Shown here in pieces: positions 6,601-7,102 of a stretch of DNA of 7,102 bases; the first letter of the stretch is position 1; every line of letters starts with the position of its first letter. Both the position numbers and the translations under genes were made by a program. Origin of the DNA: Candidatus Pacearchaeota archaeon. Lineage in GTDB: Archaea > Nanobdellota > Nanobdellia > Pacearchaeales > GW2011-AR1. Below the pieces are notes generated by a model. The model did not search any database and had not been told where the DNA came from. It saw nothing but the letters and a program-made list of their open reading frames with translations. The stretch spans positions 1-7,102 of the forward strand of contig JAFCEV010000028.1 in the NCBI GenBank assembly GCA_017608985.1, given 5' to 3'.

Positions 6601-7102
6601 AATCAATTATTCCATCCCCATCTAAATCTCCAACATCTGTAACTGAAGAACCAAAATTATCACCCTCTGTTAGCCCATCATCAAGACTAGTATCATTTAT
6701 TTTAACATAAGACTTTACAGAAGCATTTGCATACATAAATAGAATATAAACAGCTCCTGCATCTGTTTTCCCATCATCATCGTTTAGAGCACCAACTGCT
6801 AAATCAATTATTCCATCCCCATCTAAATCTCCTATATTCTCAAGATCAATAGCAAAATAATCATCCTTTTCTAATATCCCTCCTAAACTAGTAGAATTTA
6901 TTTTTGTATAAGATTTTACAGAACCATTTGCATACATGAACAATATCCAAATAGCACCTGCATACGAAGCTCCATCACTATCTCTGGAAGCACCAACTGC
7001 TATATCATTAATTCCATCATTATTTAAATCACCTAAACCAGTACAAGATGCACCAAACCAGCCATAATCATCTAACCCTCCTCCTAAACTAGTATCATTT
7101 AT
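3599..7102 (-). CDS. Partial giant surface protein: FG-GAP repeats, LamG-like, metallophosphoesterase, C-terminal anchor (5' end outside window)
   Basis: The frame is open to the window edge, giving 1167 visible residues with the true start upstream. Numbering from the first visible residue: 1-321 five FG-GAP (integrin-alpha type) repeats with Ca-binding-like D-x-D-G-D-G loops; 322-430 C-terminal half of a LamG-like domain (YINGVL, then FNGTIDEPRIW and SASEI); 431-477 a short Ig-like stretch; about 478-569 an Fn3-like domain like those before phosphatases; about 576-900 a calcineurin-type metallophosphoesterase; about 910-999 an Ig-like domain; a Ser-rich linker; about 1014-1089 a small beta domain with a DLDDDG loop; 1126-1144 a membrane helix; then a basic tail. 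The phosphoesterase has all expected metal and catalytic motifs: D584-x-H586, G-D624, G-N669-H670-D, T-H774-H and G-H822-x-H824. It probably hydrolyses a phosphomonoester or phosphodiester outside the cell; the substrate is unknown. It lacks the tyrosine ligand of purple acid phosphatases. A TTG at 6943 is internal, not the start. Confidence 0.9.
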   Translation of the reverse strand: MNDTSLGGGLDDYGWFGASCTGLGDLNNDGINDIAVGASRDSDGASYAGAIWILFMYANGSVKSYTKINSTSLGGILEKDDYFAIDLENIGDLDGDGIIDLAVGALNDDDGKTDAGAVYILFMYANASVKSYVKINDTSLDDGLTEGDNFGSSVTDVGDLDGDGIIDLAVGAQRADDGGDGKGAVWIMFMYANGSVKSYTKINDTSLGGGLDEGDYFGAGVTSLGDLDSDGVPELAIGANKDDDGASDLGAVWVAFMHSNGSVKSYTKINQTNMGGALNGIDFGTAVSNIGDLNGDGVTDLLIGSKSSDGGPKTGAVWVVFLEDGYSSIINKQDSYEIRTNHTHAKAVVNGSSLISSINSGWNYITLTSNTTHKSLYINGVLSLTTSSGTLAPNIYPVYIGKYFNGTIDEPRIWNKSLSASEISQLYKSNLYKINDTAWSFYSNQKGLRDGTYNYSFFLKDSFGVIQSSLGQVIIDYLMNDVFMTAVTANSILISTIFKTNVDTYIEYGTSSGNYIYNSTIYTDQTANESIEITLNNLNQSTRYYFRVRVRENATGGDYIAFDEHNFITQRRKGESFTFAHITDTHLGKDLLPFFYNSYYVGIINNITNLIAGSGADFVIDTGDTGQTHVASYSPTYNAQNQSDADARYSLVRNYYENISLPIYLSLGNHDAENGWGVYGTNGHSEELYNWSLNARLKYWPAPTNQTYNYGGGPYENYYAFDWGDATFIILDSYRYNTIAPVTGDDWVLGQEQMNWLETTLSNSDKKWKFIFTHHILGGYDPDTGHGYNYGDGGGNYSWKGDQANINHLMEQYNAQIFFYGHVHRFVHDWANWSDFGRENYVNYVTSGGGSWKGDFECGSGKREEIYQAGDCNRGYTKVDVTPYNTTFSFINWSNNAVLYSYTINNTAPYVSLVSPANKATTSSKNLVFRYTDAEYDNGKNCNLYVDGVQKVSQHGTTSGVDTTFTISDLSEGTHNWYVNCSDGALSGVSGIQTFTYSIDRGSSSTYSPSSSQLKEGYSKLLRKNQKVQMSINEQTSTAVIKSVDSDNKKVEVEIEEINERFELSENEIQKIDLDDDGYYDLQISVKGFGAEGYVELEFKEIHEEVPASEQEGQEPPSKTEFKIKNWMWVVGSGIVLGLILIYWKRKIIKKFFKNKISHLKPFHNKF
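6140..7102 (-). repeat. Tandem 201-bp in-frame FG-GAP repeats (four full units plus a shorter fifth)
   Basis: Four units of exactly 201 bp (67 codons) begin at 7102, 6901, 6700 and 6499. A fifth, shorter unit runs from 6298 to about 6140. Each starts near an I-N-x-T codon group and carries the FG..GDL(D/N)xDG..(D/E)LA(V/I)GA signature of FG-GAP blades. The last unit is the most diverged (GDLNGDGVTDLLIGS). Nucleotide identity is high: 6494-6540 and 6896-6942 are 47 identical bases two units apart, and 6586-6631 and 6787-6832 are 46 identical bases one unit apart. This suggests recent duplication or gene conversion. A beta-propeller of this family usually has seven blades, so at least two more probably lie beyond the right edge. 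The array could also be collapsed or expanded in assembly. Confidence 0.93.

Noticed and set aside
6941..6943. TTG as the start codon of the large gene
   Set aside because: The same frame stays open to 7102 and encodes a further FG-GAP blade in exact 201-bp register, so this TTG is an internal Leu codon.
6140..7102. CRISPR array or minisatellite
   Set aside because: The 201-bp period is a multiple of three, stays in frame and encodes FG-GAP blades; there are no short direct repeats with unique spacers.

Overview
The window reads as AT-rich archaeal DNA, most likely from a DPANN-type lineage such as Woesearchaeota or Pacearchaeota. Three things suggest this. AT-rich TATA-like elements sit about 25-27 nt upstream of three start codons, as expected for leaderless archaeal transcripts. 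No start has a convincing Shine-Dalgarno. The proteins are secreted or membrane-anchored, rich in N-x-S/T sequons, and have domain combinations (FG-GAP, LamG-like, Ig-like, short basic C-terminal tail) common in that group. The lineage is an inference, because the window contains no rRNA or universal marker gene.

All four genes lie on the minus strand and are closely packed, with gaps of 24, 49 and 63 bases. In transcription order (right to left) they are: (1) 7102-3599, a very large cell-surface protein whose N-terminus lies outside the window. It has tandem FG-GAP beta-propeller repeats, the C-terminal half of a LamG-like domain, Ig/Fn3-like modules, a complete calcineurin-type metallophosphoesterase, another Ig-like domain, a small beta domain and a C-terminal membrane anchor. 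(2) 3574-1814, a secreted alpha/alpha-toroid-like protein with three six-cysteine modules, one membrane helix and a long Pro/Arg/His-rich cytoplasmic tail. (3) 1764-1129, an unrecognised protein with a charged N-terminal helix and a Gly-rich membrane hairpin. (4) 1065-28, a secreted beta-rich protein ending in an acidic linker, one six-cysteine module, a membrane helix and a basic tail.

Three of the four products share one layout: signal peptide or long ectodomain, single C-terminal membrane helix, short basic cytoplasmic tail. The two smaller of these also share a recognisably homologous six-cysteine module next to the membrane. The window therefore looks like a cell-envelope locus whose products probably face the outside and may act in adhesion, in hydrolysis of a phosphorylated substrate, or in envelope assembly. 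No defence system, mobile element, CRISPR array or RNA gene was recognised, and no stretch over 300 bases lacks a gene.
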